Source: Gemmobacter nectariphilus DSM 15620 (GTDB taxonomy: Bacteria > Pseudomonadota > Alphaproteobacteria > Rhodobacterales > Rhodobacteraceae). From it: DNA of 64,000 nucleotides. Where the stretch lies: NCBI RefSeq assembly GCF_000429765.1, contig NZ_AUCM01000009.1, forward strand, positions 1 to 64,000. Direction: 5' to 3'. The notes under the pieces were generated by a model. That model did not search any database. It had not been told where the DNA came from and saw only the letters and a list, made by a program, of their open reading frames with translations. Made by a program: the position numbers and the translations under genes. This document shows positions 39,217 through 47,747 of this stretch, one piece after another. Each line of letters opens with the position of its first letter. The stretch's first letter is position 1.

Positions 39217-39639
39217 ATGTCTGCCGATACCCCCTCGATGTCGCCCCAGGACGCGCTGGTCGCGGTGATGATCGCGGTCTCCGCCTCGGATGAACAGATG
39301 CACACCCCCGAACTGGTGGCGATCCAGCGCATCGTGAATCACCTTCCGGTCTTTGGCGATTACGATGCCGACCGGATGAAGACCGTCGCCCAGACCGTAT
39401 TCGACCTGCTGGAAGAGGAAGACGGCCTTGACGCCCTGTTCGGCCTGGTGCGCGAGGCGCTGCCCGAGCGCCTGTTCGAGACGGCCTATGCGCTGGCCTG
39501 CGACGTGGCCGCCGCAGATGGGACACTTCGCCAGCCCGAGCTGCGGATGCTCGAGGAGATCCGGCACGAGCTGAACATCAGCCGGCTTCACGCTGCGGCG
39601 ATCGAGCAGGGGGCGAGGGCAAGGCATCAGAGGGCGTGA
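39217..39639 (+). CDS. TerB-family protein
   Basis: 140 residues, all-helical TerB fold. MIAVSASDEQMHTPELVAIQRIV and DVAAADGTLRQPELRMLEEI form the two homologous halves with acidic, metal-type turns. GC content matches the chromosome. AGGAG precedes the ATG. It is divergent from lysS. The stop TGA is directly followed by the run of 17 G, and the neighbouring low-GC unit also codes for a TerB-like domain, so the insertion landed next to a related gene. Confidence 0.85.
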   Translation: MSADTPSMSPQDALVAVMIAVSASDEQMHTPELVAIQRIVNHLPVFGDYDADRMKTVAQTVFDLLEEEDGLDALFGLVREALPERLFETAYALACDVAAADGTLRQPELRMLEEIRHELNISRLHAAAIEQGARARHQRA

Positions 39640-39656
39640 GGGGGGGGGGGGGGGGG
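39640..39656 (+). repeat. Homopolymer run of 17 G
   Basis: Seventeen consecutive G bases immediately after the terB stop codon and about 112 bases before the next start. Such a run is prone to slipped-strand length change and to sequencing or assembly error. It is not within any coding frame as given, so any biological effect would be on promoter or transcript end. Confidence 0.9.
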
Positions 39657-39702
39657 AGGCTGTCATTCGCGGCTACGATCATGCGCCATGCGCAGATAAT
39701 AG

Positions 39703-39731
39703 TTGAATCACGAGACATGCCAGCCGATAGT
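39703..39731 (+). promoter_or_regulatory. Candidate sigma-70 promoter of the low-GC unit
   Basis: TTGAAT (39703-39708), a 17-base spacer and GATAGT (39726-39731) lie 37 bases before the first start codon of the unit. The match is fair; this AT-richer stretch stands out from the surrounding sequence. Confidence 0.35.
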
Positions 39732-39768
39732 CGCTTCGTTAGAGTCGGCCCCCTTTCGAGAGGCACCC

Positions 39769-40245
39769 ATGGAATCTGAATTCACAAGACTCGAGACTTT
39801 TGAAGAGACCGTACAAAGCATCAACGGCGCACCGTCGCTGCGGAAGATCAAGATTATCATCGACGGCACGGATTTCTCCGCAGATGCAAAAGCCATTCTT
39901 TATGATATCGCAAAGATCACGATAAAGATTGGCGAAGCCGTAGTGGCCATCGGCCGGAGAATTTTTGAAATTGCCACATCTCTGATGCGTAAATTTCCGA
40001 ATCTTGCCCTCGGGGCGTTGGTTGGGCTTGTGATCGCCACGGTGATCAGCGGAACTCTTGGCACCATTGCCCTTGGGCCCATCGCACCGTTTGCAGGACT
40101 GGCTGCTTTACTCTCAAAGCTGGTAATCGTTATTGGCGTCGGAAAGGGGTTTCTCGACGACTTGCGCAACAATGCCGCCAAGGCAGATATGGATCGAGTC
40201 GAAGCACATTTCGATGGCCTCAAAGCGGGCTTCGCAAGGGCATGA
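39769..40245 (+). CDS. Unrecognised membrane protein, first gene of the low-GC unit
   Basis: 158 residues. A soluble acidic N-terminus (1-25) leads into an amphipathic helical stretch (~38-75, DAKAILYDIAKITIKIGEAV). Two hydrophobic segments follow (about 79-101, ALGALVGLVIATVISGTLGTI, and 105-126), joined by a Gly-Pro turn, and then a charged C-terminal helix. This gives a hairpin topology with both ends likely cytosolic. No family was recognised. ATG 39769 has GAGAGG 7 bases upstream; the frame is open further but without such a site. Overlaps the next gene by 4 bases (ATGA), so the two products are probably made together. Codon use is unlike the neighbours. Confidence 0.75.
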   Translation: MESEFTRLETFEETVQSINGAPSLRKIKIIIDGTDFSADAKAILYDIAKITIKIGEAVVAIGRRIFEIATSLMRKFPNLALGALVGLVIATVISGTLGTIALGPIAPFAGLAALLSKLVIVIGVGKGFLDDLRNNAAKADMDRVEAHFDGLKAGFARA

Positions 40246-41123
40246 CGACTGCGGAAGAAATCTCAATTCTTGAATTCAGCGAAATCCGCGCAGTACTAAG
40301 CAACTCCGAAAAATTCAAGATCAAGCTGGGCATTGGTAGAGACGCTTATGCTTCACTGAGACTCGGCAAGACTGCATCTCTTCTTTGGGATGTCGGCGGG
40401 GTTGCGGGCACAGGCGCAAGCGTTGCGGCATCAAGCACGGTTGCGTCTACCTTCTTCGGAACGCTCTGGACAACGATTGGAATCGGGACTGCGGCAACAC
40501 CTGTCGGTTGGGTTGTAGGTGCCGCGTTGGTTTCGGGTGGCGCGTATTACGGCGTCACTCGCCTATTCAGATCATACTCTGGAAGCCGAATTAACGAGAT
40601 TCCCAAGTTCTTGAATACTGGCCTCGATGTTCTAGCCACGACGATTCTTGATCTGATGGGGAGCCTTGCCTTGAAGGTTGCAGCAATTGACGGACAGATT
40701 GACCCTGTCGAGTTGGAAGCAATCTCGGAGTATTTTGAGAAAGAATGGGGATATGACAGAGCATATCTGGATCAGGCCCTGAAGCTCATGGAAGAGAATA
40801 TAGGCAAATCTCGTCTATCAGACATGGCGTCCGAGCTTGCTACCTTCGCAAAGACCAACCCGGACTGCAACTTTGATGCGATGAGAGGAGAGCTCCGGAC
40901 TCTGCTGATCGAGATAGCCGAGGCGGATGGCCATCTTGACGAGCGAGAAGATATGGCGATCGAAAGGATAAACAAGGCGCTTTCCGAGCAGTCTTCTCTT
41001 CTCGCAGCAGCTACCGATCTTGCTTCCGCATCGGCGAAGAATATTGGGGGGTTGGCGGCGACCGCAATGTCCGGGCTTCAATCAACGCTTGCGGGCATGA
41101 AAGGAACACCGCCCAAAAAGTAG
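40242..41123 (+). CDS. Membrane protein with C-terminal TerB-like domain, second gene of the low-GC unit
   Basis: 293 residues. N-terminal ~45 residues are soluble. Residues ~50-106 are a glycine/alanine-rich hydrophobic region, likely two membrane segments with small-residue packing (GVAGTGASVAASS, then TPVGWVVGAALVSGGAYYGV). Residues ~130-248 form a TerB-like helical domain in which AAIDGQIDPVELEAIS (Asp150) and AEADGHLDEREDMAIE (Asp229) are the two acidic D-G turns. The C-terminus is Ala/Ser-rich and ends basic. TerB modules attached to membranes occur in stress and proposed defence systems; function here is unknown. Starts inside the stop of the preceding gene. Confidence 0.75.
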   Translation: MTTAEEISILEFSEIRAVLSNSEKFKIKLGIGRDAYASLRLGKTASLLWDVGGVAGTGASVAASSTVASTFFGTLWTTIGIGTAATPVGWVVGAALVSGGAYYGVTRLFRSYSGSRINEIPKFLNTGLDVLATTILDLMGSLALKVAAIDGQIDPVELEAISEYFEKEWGYDRAYLDQALKLMEENIGKSRLSDMASELATFAKTNPDCNFDAMRGELRTLLIEIAEADGHLDEREDMAIERINKALSEQSSLLAAATDLASASAKNIGGLAATAMSGLQSTLAGMKGTPPKK

Positions 41124-41181
41124 CCCTAACTACACCAACGGCAATACAGGTGATATCGTCGATCGGACGCCCTCCCCCCCT

Positions 41182-42006
41182 TCAACACCCCGCCCCCTTC
41201 CACCCGTCGATCACCCCCACCGCCTCCTCTGCCGTCTCGACATAGCGGAACAGGTCCAGATCCTGGGGCGAGATGGTCCCGGCCTCGGCCAATGCCTGCC
41301 AGTTCACCACCTTTTCCCAGAACGCCTGGCCAAACAGCAGGAACGGCACCCGCTTCATCCGCCCCGTCTGGATCAGCGTCAGCGATTCGAACATCTCGTC
41401 CAGCGTGCCGAACCCGCCGGGGAACACGCAGACCGCCTTGGCCCGCATCAGGAAATGCATCTTGCGGATCGCGAAATAGTGGAAGTTGAAGCACAGATCG
41501 GGCGTGACATATTCGTTCGGCGCCTGTTCGTGCGGCAGCACGATGTTCAGCCCGATGGACTGCCCGCCTGCCTCATGCGCGCCGCGGTTTCCTGCCTCCA
41601 TCACGCCGGGGCCGCCGCCCGTCGCGATGACGTTTTCCCGCCCATAGCTTTTCATGCTGCGCTCGGTCATCAGGCGGGCAAAGCGGCGCGCTTCCTCGTA
41701 GTATTTCGACAGCTCGGCCAGCGCGGGGACGCGCGCGGTCTCGGCCCGATCGGGCGCGGGGATCCGGGCGCCGCCGAACAGCACGATGGTGCTTTGGATC
41801 CCGCGCTCGTCCATCACGATCTGGGGTTTGAGCAGCTCCAGCTGCAAGCGCACGGGCCGCACTTCCTCGCGCGTCATGAAATCGGCGTCGGTAAAGGCCA
41901 GTCGATAGGCCGGGGCGCGGGTCTGCGGGGTATCGGGCACGCCCGCGGCGGCCGCGATGTCTTGCACGCTGTCGCGGAAGGAATGGCTGCGGCTGTCGTC
42001 GGTCAT
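41182..42006 (-). CDS. LOG-family (TIGR00730-type) Rossmann-fold nucleotide hydrolase
   Basis: 274 residues. The lysine-decarboxylase-like signature PGGFGTLDEMFE and the upstream GGGPGVMEAGNRGAHEAGG are both intact. LOG proteins cleave nucleoside 5'-monophosphates to base and ribose phosphate (cytokinin activation in plants and some bacteria); this longer bacterial type is less well characterised. It is not a lysine decarboxylase despite old labels. ATG 42006 has AGAGGA upstream; earlier in-frame ATGs are less well supported. Divergent from dapD. Confidence 0.9.
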   Translation of the reverse strand: MTDDSRSHSFRDSVQDIAAAAGVPDTPQTRAPAYRLAFTDADFMTREEVRPVRLQLELLKPQIVMDERGIQSTIVLFGGARIPAPDRAETARVPALAELSKYYEEARRFARLMTERSMKSYGRENVIATGGGPGVMEAGNRGAHEAGGQSIGLNIVLPHEQAPNEYVTPDLCFNFHYFAIRKMHFLMRAKAVCVFPGGFGTLDEMFESLTLIQTGRMKRVPFLLFGQAFWEKVVNWQALAEAGTISPQDLDLFRYVETAEEAVGVIDGWKGAGC

Positions 42007-42145
42007 CGGGGCATCCTCTGGCATGGGGGCCCAGACCTGACACATCCGGCGCCGGGTTTCCATGCCTGCCCGTGCAGGGCGGATTGCGCGACCCGCGCCC
42101 ACGCCCTATAGCCAAAACCGATCTTTCAGCGACACGAGGCCCCAA

Positions 42146-42973
<828 letters not shown>

Positions 42974-43331
42974 CCCGGACAGGCGCGCATCGTCGCGGCG
43001 CCTTCCGCCCTGGTGCGCGCCGCCCCCAAGCGGGCGACAGCGACGGCAAAGCCGCCCGCCACCTGCGCGGGCGGGCGGTGCGGCAGGAACAGACCGGAAG
43101 CGGGCACGCCCATCCCCGGCGGCTGGAGGGGTTTCACACCCCTCCAGACCTCCCCGTGGGGTATTTTCGGAAAGGTGATGGGGAAAGCCGGGCAGCAGCG
43201 TCATCCATTCCGCCGGATTCTCGGCGCGCGTGGTTCGGTCGACCCCGCAAGCGGCGCGCCGCGATTTTCCCGGAACCGGCGGCCTGTTTCCATGTTACCC
43301 TGGGGGCGCAACGCCAACCAAGGGGGCAAAC
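42974..43331. other. 358-base gap between dapD and the GlsB-type gene
   Basis: No convincing gene. It holds one short GC-rich open frame on each strand that looks like composition only, the hairpin/repeat at 43123-43183, and a stretch just before the next gene that presumably carries its promoter (CCATGTTACCCTG region) and ribosome site (AAGGGGGCAAAC). Confidence 0.6.
43123..43183. repeat. Hairpin plus minus-strand repeat core after dapD
   Basis: CTGGAGGGG and CCCCTCCAG form a perfect 9-bp stem around TTTCACA (43123-43147). Next to it, on the minus strand, lies a core variant reading CACCTTTCCGAAAATACCCC. Confidence 0.6.
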
Positions 43332-43577
43332 ATGGGACTTGGCATCATCATGTCGATCATCATCGGCGGGCTCGCCGGATGGATCGCCAGCATGATCATG
43401 AAGGCCGACACCGGCCTTTTCACCAACATCCTCCTTGGCATCGTCGGCGCCGTGGTGCTGAACGCGTTGCTGGGCTGGGCCGGCATCTATGCTGCCCGCG
43501 CCTGGTTGCCGCAACTGATCGTCGGCGCGGCGGGGGCGGCCCTGCTCATCTGGATCGGTCGCAAGCTGCGCGGCTGA
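43332..43577 (+). CDS. GlsB/YeaQ/YmgE-family membrane protein
   Basis: 81 residues, three hydrophobic segments, glycine-rich first helix (IIMSIIIGGLAGWIASMIMK) and ILLGIVGAVVLNALLG, both hallmarks of this small inner-membrane family, which is linked to stress response in other bacteria. Exact role unknown. ATG 43332 follows AAGGGGGCAAAC. Its stop is followed by a repeat element. Confidence 0.88.
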   Translation: MGLGIIMSIIIGGLAGWIASMIMKADTGLFTNILLGIVGAVVLNALLGWAGIYAARAWLPQLIVGAAGAALLIWIGRKLRG

Positions 43578-43580
43578 CCC

Positions 43581-43661
43581 GCCTTTCGCCTTGATCCAAA
43601 TATCCCGGGGGCAGGCGCAACAGTCCCACAGGCCTTTCGGGTGACAGGGGGCAGCGCCCCC
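43581..43661 (+). repeat. Intergenic repeat with hairpin after the GlsB-type gene
   Basis: The core TTTCGCCTTGATCCAAATAT continues CCCGGGGGCAGGCGC, and the hairpin GGGGGC-AGC-GCCCCC (43647-43661) follows. The copy after selD is identical over the core and hairpin but differs between them. Confidence 0.75.
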
Positions 43662-43719
43662 TTGCGCAACATCGACACGCGCCCTTTCCCGGCCCTTGGC
43701 CATCGGCTAGAACACCCGC

Positions 43720-44787
43720 ATGGCCATCACGCTGACCTCGCTGACCGATCTAGCCACGCATCGCTTCGATGACATCATCGACGTGCGCTCTCCCTCGGAA
43801 TATGCCGACGATCATCTCCCCGGCGCCATCAGCCTGCCGGTGCTGGACGATGCCGAACGGGCGCGCGTCGGCACGATCTACAAGCAGGTCTCGCCCTTTG
43901 ATGCCCGCCGCATCGGCGGCGCGCTGGTCGCGGCCAATGCCGCCCGCCACCTGCAAGGGCCGCTGGCACACAAGCCCGGCGGCTGGCGCCCCCTGGTGCA
44001 TTGCTGGCGCGGCGGGATGCGGTCGGGGTCCTTTGCCAGCATCCTGACCAGCATCGGCTGGCGCACGGAAACGCTGAACGGCGGCTACAAGGCCTGGCGC
44101 GCGCTGGTGACCGAGGCGCTCTATGATCGCCCGATCCCCGCCCCGGTGGTGCTGCTCGATGGCAACACCGGCTCGGCCAAGACCGAGCTGCTGACCCTCA
44201 TGCCCGAACGAGGGGTGCAGGTGATCGACCTTGAAGGGCTGGCGCATCACCGCGGCTCGCTGTTCGGGGCGATGGGGGCCCAGCCCTCGCAACGCATGTT
44301 CGAAGGGCGGCTGGCGATGGCGCTGTCCGCACTCGACCCCACCCGCCCCGTGCTGATCGAGGCCGAAAGCGCCAAGGTCGGCGACTGCCGCCTGCCCCCT
44401 GCCCTGTGGAAGGCGATGACCACCGCCCCGCGCATCGCGCTTGTGGCGCCGGTGGCTGAACGCGCCGCCTATCTGACCCGCGCCTATGCCGATGTGACCG
44501 ACGATCCGGCCCGCCTGACCGCCACGCTGGAGCGCCTGCGCCCCTTTCACCCGGCCGAGCGCATCGAACGCTGGCAAGCCCTTGCCGCCACCGGCGGCTT
44601 TGCCACGCTGGCGGCAGAGCTGGTCGAACATCACTACGACCCGCGCTATCGCAAGCACCGCGCCCGCGCCGTGGTTCCGGTCACCGACTTGCCCGCCCCC
44701 TCGCTGGCCCCCGCCGCCCTGCCCGGCCTTGCCGACCGGCTGGCCGCCACACTCAACGCCCTGACACAGCCCAAAGGTGCCGCATGA
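43720..44787 (+). CDS. mnmH: tRNA 2-selenouridine synthase
   Basis: 355 residues. Replaces the 2-thio group of wobble uridine with selenium, using selenophosphate. The N-terminal rhodanese-like domain (~1-125) has its catalytic cysteine in LVHCWRGGMRSG. The C-terminal domain starts with a P-loop, DGNTGSAKTELL. Overlaps selD by 4 bases, the common pairing in which SelD supplies selenophosphate. Also called selU or ybbB. Confidence 0.95.
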   Translation: MAITLTSLTDLATHRFDDIIDVRSPSEYADDHLPGAISLPVLDDAERARVGTIYKQVSPFDARRIGGALVAANAARHLQGPLAHKPGGWRPLVHCWRGGMRSGSFASILTSIGWRTETLNGGYKAWRALVTEALYDRPIPAPVVLLDGNTGSAKTELLTLMPERGVQVIDLEGLAHHRGSLFGAMGAQPSQRMFEGRLAMALSALDPTRPVLIEAESAKVGDCRLPPALWKAMTTAPRIALVAPVAERAAYLTRAYADVTDDPARLTATLERLRPFHPAERIERWQALAATGGFATLAAELVEHHYDPRYRKHRARAVVPVTDLPAPSLAPAALPGLADRLAATLNALTQPKGAA

Positions 44788-45848
44788 CCGCCCCGACGAC
44801 CGCGCCCGAGCCGCGCCTGACCTCGCTCTCTCATGGCGGGGGCTGCGGCTGCAAGATCGCCCCCGGCGTGCTGTCGGGCATCCTGCGCGGCACCCCCAGC
44901 CTGCCTATCCCCAAGGACCTGCTGGTCGGGATCGAGACATCGGACGATGCGGCCGTCTATCGGCTGAACGACCATCAGGCGCTGGTCGCGACCACCGATT
45001 TCTTCATGCCCATCGTCGATGACCCCGACCATTTCGGCCGCATCGCCGCGACCAACGCCATTTCCGATGTCTATGCCATGGGCGGCACCCCGATCATGGC
45101 GCTGGCGCTGGTCGGCATGCCGATCAACGTGCTGTCGGTGGAGACCATCGGCAAGATCCTCTCGGGCGGCGCGGCCGCCTGCGCGGCGGCGGGCATCCCG
45201 GTGGCCGGCGGGCATACCATCGATTCGGTCGAACCGATCTATGGCCTTGTCGCGCTGGGTCTGGTCGATCCGGCGCACCTCAAGCGCAATGCCGATGCCC
45301 GGCCTGGCGATGTGCTGATCCTTGGCAAACCCCTTGGGGTGGGCATCCAGTCCGCCGCGCTGAAAAAGGGCGCGCTGGACGCTGCCGGCTATGCCCGGAT
45401 GATCGCCACCACGACGCGGCTGAATACCCCCGGCCCCGATCTGGCCCGCCTGTCCGGCGTTCACGCCATGACCGATGTGACCGGCTTTGGCCTGGCCGGT
45501 CATGCGCTGGAAATGGTGCGCGGCGCGGGCGCCGATCTGTGGCTGGACTGGTCGGCCGTGCCTGTCCTGCCTGGCGTTCTTGATCTGGCGCGCGCCGGAA
45601 ATGTCACCGGCGCCTCGGGGCGCAACTGGGCCAGCTATGGCACCGAGGTCGTGCTTCCCGGCGACTTCCCGGCCGAATCCCGCGCCCTGCTCAGCGATCC
45701 GCAAACCTCGGGCGGGCTGCTGATCGCCTGCGCGCCCGATACGGCGGACGAGGCACTGGCCATCTTCCACCGCCACGGCTTTGACGAGGCTGCCGTGATC
45801 GGCCAGGTCGCTGACCCGTCCGACGCGCCCCGCCTTCGGTTGCGCTGA
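44784..45848 (+). CDS. selD: Selenide, water dikinase (selenophosphate synthetase)
   Basis: 354 residues. Makes selenophosphate from selenide and ATP. The active-site loop is GGGCGCK with cysteine, not selenocysteine, and no in-frame TGA occurs. Further conserved blocks: SDDAAVYRL, ATTDFFMPIVDDP, AGGHTIDS and VTGFGLAGHALEM. Coupled to mnmH; no selA or selB is in the window, so its evident job here is tRNA selenation. Confidence 0.96.
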   Translation: MTAPTTAPEPRLTSLSHGGGCGCKIAPGVLSGILRGTPSLPIPKDLLVGIETSDDAAVYRLNDHQALVATTDFFMPIVDDPDHFGRIAATNAISDVYAMGGTPIMALALVGMPINVLSVETIGKILSGGAAACAAAGIPVAGGHTIDSVEPIYGLVALGLVDPAHLKRNADARPGDVLILGKPLGVGIQSAALKKGALDAAGYARMIATTTRLNTPGPDLARLSGVHAMTDVTGFGLAGHALEMVRGAGADLWLDWSAVPVLPGVLDLARAGNVTGASGRNWASYGTEVVLPGDFPAESRALLSDPQTSGGLLIACAPDTADEALAIFHRHGFDEAAVIGQVADPSDAPRLRLR

Positions 45849-45856
45849 TCCTCCTG

Positions 45857-45938
45857 CCCCCTTTCGCCTTGATCCAAATATCCCGGGGGCAGGCGCACGC
45901 GCACCACGCGCACAACGGCTACAGGGGGCAGCGCCCCC
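45857..45938 (+). repeat. Intergenic repeat with hairpin after selD
   Basis: The core is the same as at 43581 (TTTCGCCTTGATCCAAATAT, then CCCGGGGGCAGGCGC), beginning 9-12 bases after the selD stop, with the hairpin GGGGGC-AGC-GCCCCC at 45924-45938. Confidence 0.75.
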
Positions 45939-46019
45939 ACGCGCGCCGCGCACCACAGGCGCCGCTTGCCCCCGAAGCCCGGCATTGCTAAGCCGGCACC
46001 ACCAGCCGGAGTTGCGCCG

Positions 46020-46367
46020 ATGCCGACCGACCAGAAACCCGCCGAACCCAAGGTCAAACGCCCCCAGCAGGTGCATACCCTGCTGGTCGAGGTTGGCCGC
46101 AAACCCGGCGACGGCTTGCCCGAGGGGGCAACCGGCGCGGGCCTGCTGTGCTATGCCTCGGGCGTCGATGAGGCCGAGGCCGTGCGCGAGACCGTCGCCA
46201 TCTTGCAGCAGGCGGAACTGTCGGTTCTGGAAGTCACCGGCCACGGCACCCGCGCCGATCGAGAAGCGGCCGGCGAGGCGATCGACCCCGAGGAAGGCCG
46301 CCTGATGGATCGGGCGCTGGCCGAAAACTCGGTTATCGTCGCGGTGCTGACGCCCTATTTCGACTGA
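46020..46367 (+). CDS. Hypothetical protein, 115 residues
   Basis: Not recognised. After a Pro/Lys-rich N-terminus (1-22) comes a compact alpha/beta-looking stretch: VHTLLVEVGRKPGDGLPEGA, GLLCYASGVDEAEAVRETVAI, then a Glu-rich helix and an ILQQAEL...VTGHG strand-loop, ending ENSVIVAVLTPYFD. The alternation of strands and helices suggests a ferredoxin-like or ACT-like fold, which is speculative. The start ATG follows CCGGAGTTGCGCCG, a reasonable ribosome site. It stands alone between selD and the convergent Hint-like gene. Confidence 0.7.
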   Translation: MPTDQKPAEPKVKRPQQVHTLLVEVGRKPGDGLPEGATGAGLLCYASGVDEAEAVRETVAILQQAELSVLEVTGHGTRADREAAGEAIDPEEGRLMDRALAENSVIVAVLTPYFD

Positions 46368-46461
46368 CCGGGCCTAGCGGCGGCGGGGGCCTTGGGCAAC
46401 CGCACAACGCTGAACCGCCCCCCAAGGTGGTTTCCACCCCATGCCGTTCTACCCGGGTGGC

Positions 46462-47571
46462 TCAGGCCATGCGCCGGGGGACAAGGTCGGCGCCTTCAAG
46501 CAGCATCAGCGCTGCCGCGCGGGCCAGATCGGGGCCATCGGCCGGCAGAACGCCCGACGGGTCGGGACAGGCGACCGGCAAGCCCCCGGGCGCCAGAACG
46601 GCCGGGCGATCGGGCACCGGCAGGGCCAGCAACAGGCTGCGCAGCGGGCCGGCCATCGGCCGGGCCACCGGATCGGGGAGGAACGCGGCCCGCACCATGG
46701 CGCGCCGCGATCCGCTCAGGGCATGGGCCTCGCCTCCGTCAAAGACGAGGCGCGTCATCGGCCCGGCCAGCAGATCGCGGGTCATCGGCAAGCGGACTGC
46801 CCGCAGGCGCCGCGGGCTGAACGGAAAGCCTGGCGGCACATCCGCCAGATGCAGCGCGGCAAGGCGCACCATGCGCCCGTCCATGTCCAGAACCGCATCG
46901 CCCGCGGTCAGGGTGCCCAAGGGGCGCGGCCCGCGCGGGGTGTCAACCGGCGTGTGGGCGGAAATCGCGGCGGGCGACCAGGCCAGCGTCTCGGGCGCCA
47001 TCGCGCTGCCCGGTGTCTGACGCGCCCCGACCGTGCCAAGCGCCGGATGGGCCAGCCGGTGCGGCCCCACACGGCACAGGGCCCAGACCGCCGCCGCATC
47101 GGGCGCCAGCGCGCCAGACCCCGACACCCCCGGCAGCACCGCGACCCCGTCGCTGTCCATCAGGTCCAGCCGCCAGCGCCCGCCTGCCCCGTCCAGCCCG
47201 GCCCCCGCCCAGTCCAGCCGCACAACCAGCGGCCCGGCTGCCGCCGGAATCGGACCTGGCAAGGCATGGTGAACCACCTGATCCCCCCGGCGATGGCGCA
47301 CGACCAGCCCGACATCGCGCCCGGCCAGCAACGAAACCCCCGACGAGGCGGCAAGCCCCGCCTCGGGCCAAAGCCGGCCTTGCCGCGGTGCCAGACGGAT
47401 CGCGCCTTCGGCAAGTTCCAGCACCACGGCAGCGCTGTGCGGCAGCCCGCCCAGCACCGCCAGCAGCGCGCCGGACCTTAGCCGCGTCTCGGGCGCCAGA
47501 CGGGGCGCCGGATCGCTGCCAAGGGCGATCCAGCCGTTCAGACTGCCTGGCCGCACTGCCGCACCTGTCAC
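46462..47571 (-). CDS. Hint-domain-like protein without the catalytic cysteine
   Basis: 369 residues. The GTG start at 47571 has GAGGT 5-9 bases upstream; an ATG further out (47646) lacks a site. The N-terminal half (~1-200) is of unrecognised, probably beta-rich type. From about residue 205 it resembles the Hint_2 (hedgehog/intein) domain of Rhodobacteraceae: [27 protein letters not shown]. In active Hint domains a Cys precedes the GT-x-IxTPxG turn by four residues; here the segment reads PAAISAHTP, so no nucleophile is present. Self-cleavage is unlikely. Role unknown; homologues are often secreted surface proteins. Confidence 0.75.
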   Translation of the reverse strand: MTGAAVRPGSLNGWIALGSDPAPRLAPETRLRSGALLAVLGGLPHSAAVVLELAEGAIRLAPRQGRLWPEAGLAASSGVSLLAGRDVGLVVRHRRGDQVVHHALPGPIPAAAGPLVVRLDWAGAGLDGAGGRWRLDLMDSDGVAVLPGVSGSGALAPDAAAVWALCRVGPHRLAHPALGTVGARQTPGSAMAPETLAWSPAAISAHTPVDTPRGPRPLGTLTAGDAVLDMDGRMVRLAALHLADVPPGFPFSPRRLRAVRLPMTRDLLAGPMTRLVFDGGEAHALSGSRRAMVRAAFLPDPVARPMAGPLRSLLLALPVPDRPAVLAPGGLPVACPDPSGVLPADGPDLARAAALMLLEGADLVPRRMA

Positions 47572-47747
47572 GCGATACCTCGATGAAATCCTTGGCCCAT
47601 CCTGACGCAGATCGCCCGGCCTGTCACCGGGACGCGGCAGCGCCATGGCACGGGGTGGCCATCGGGCAACAACACCGCGCCTTCGGTTTTCGCTGGAACC
47701 GCCCTTTCGGGCTGACTAGGGTGCGCGCGATCTGCACGGAGCCCGAC

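Larger units (their letters stand above)
39640..41181. other. Low-GC two-gene island between terB and a LOG-family gene
   Basis: Base composition drops to about half GC over two overlapping genes, against roughly two thirds GC on both sides, with A/T-ending codons that the neighbours avoid. It is bounded on the left by 17 G (39640-39656) followed by AGGC, and on the right by GCCCTCCCCCCC (41169-41180), that is, G-runs in opposite orientation. No transposase, integrase or direct repeat was recognised. Horizontal acquisition is the simplest reading. Confidence 0.65.

Noticed and set aside
44784-45848. Selenocysteine codon in selD
   Set aside because: The active-site position is a normal Cys codon and no in-frame TGA is seen.
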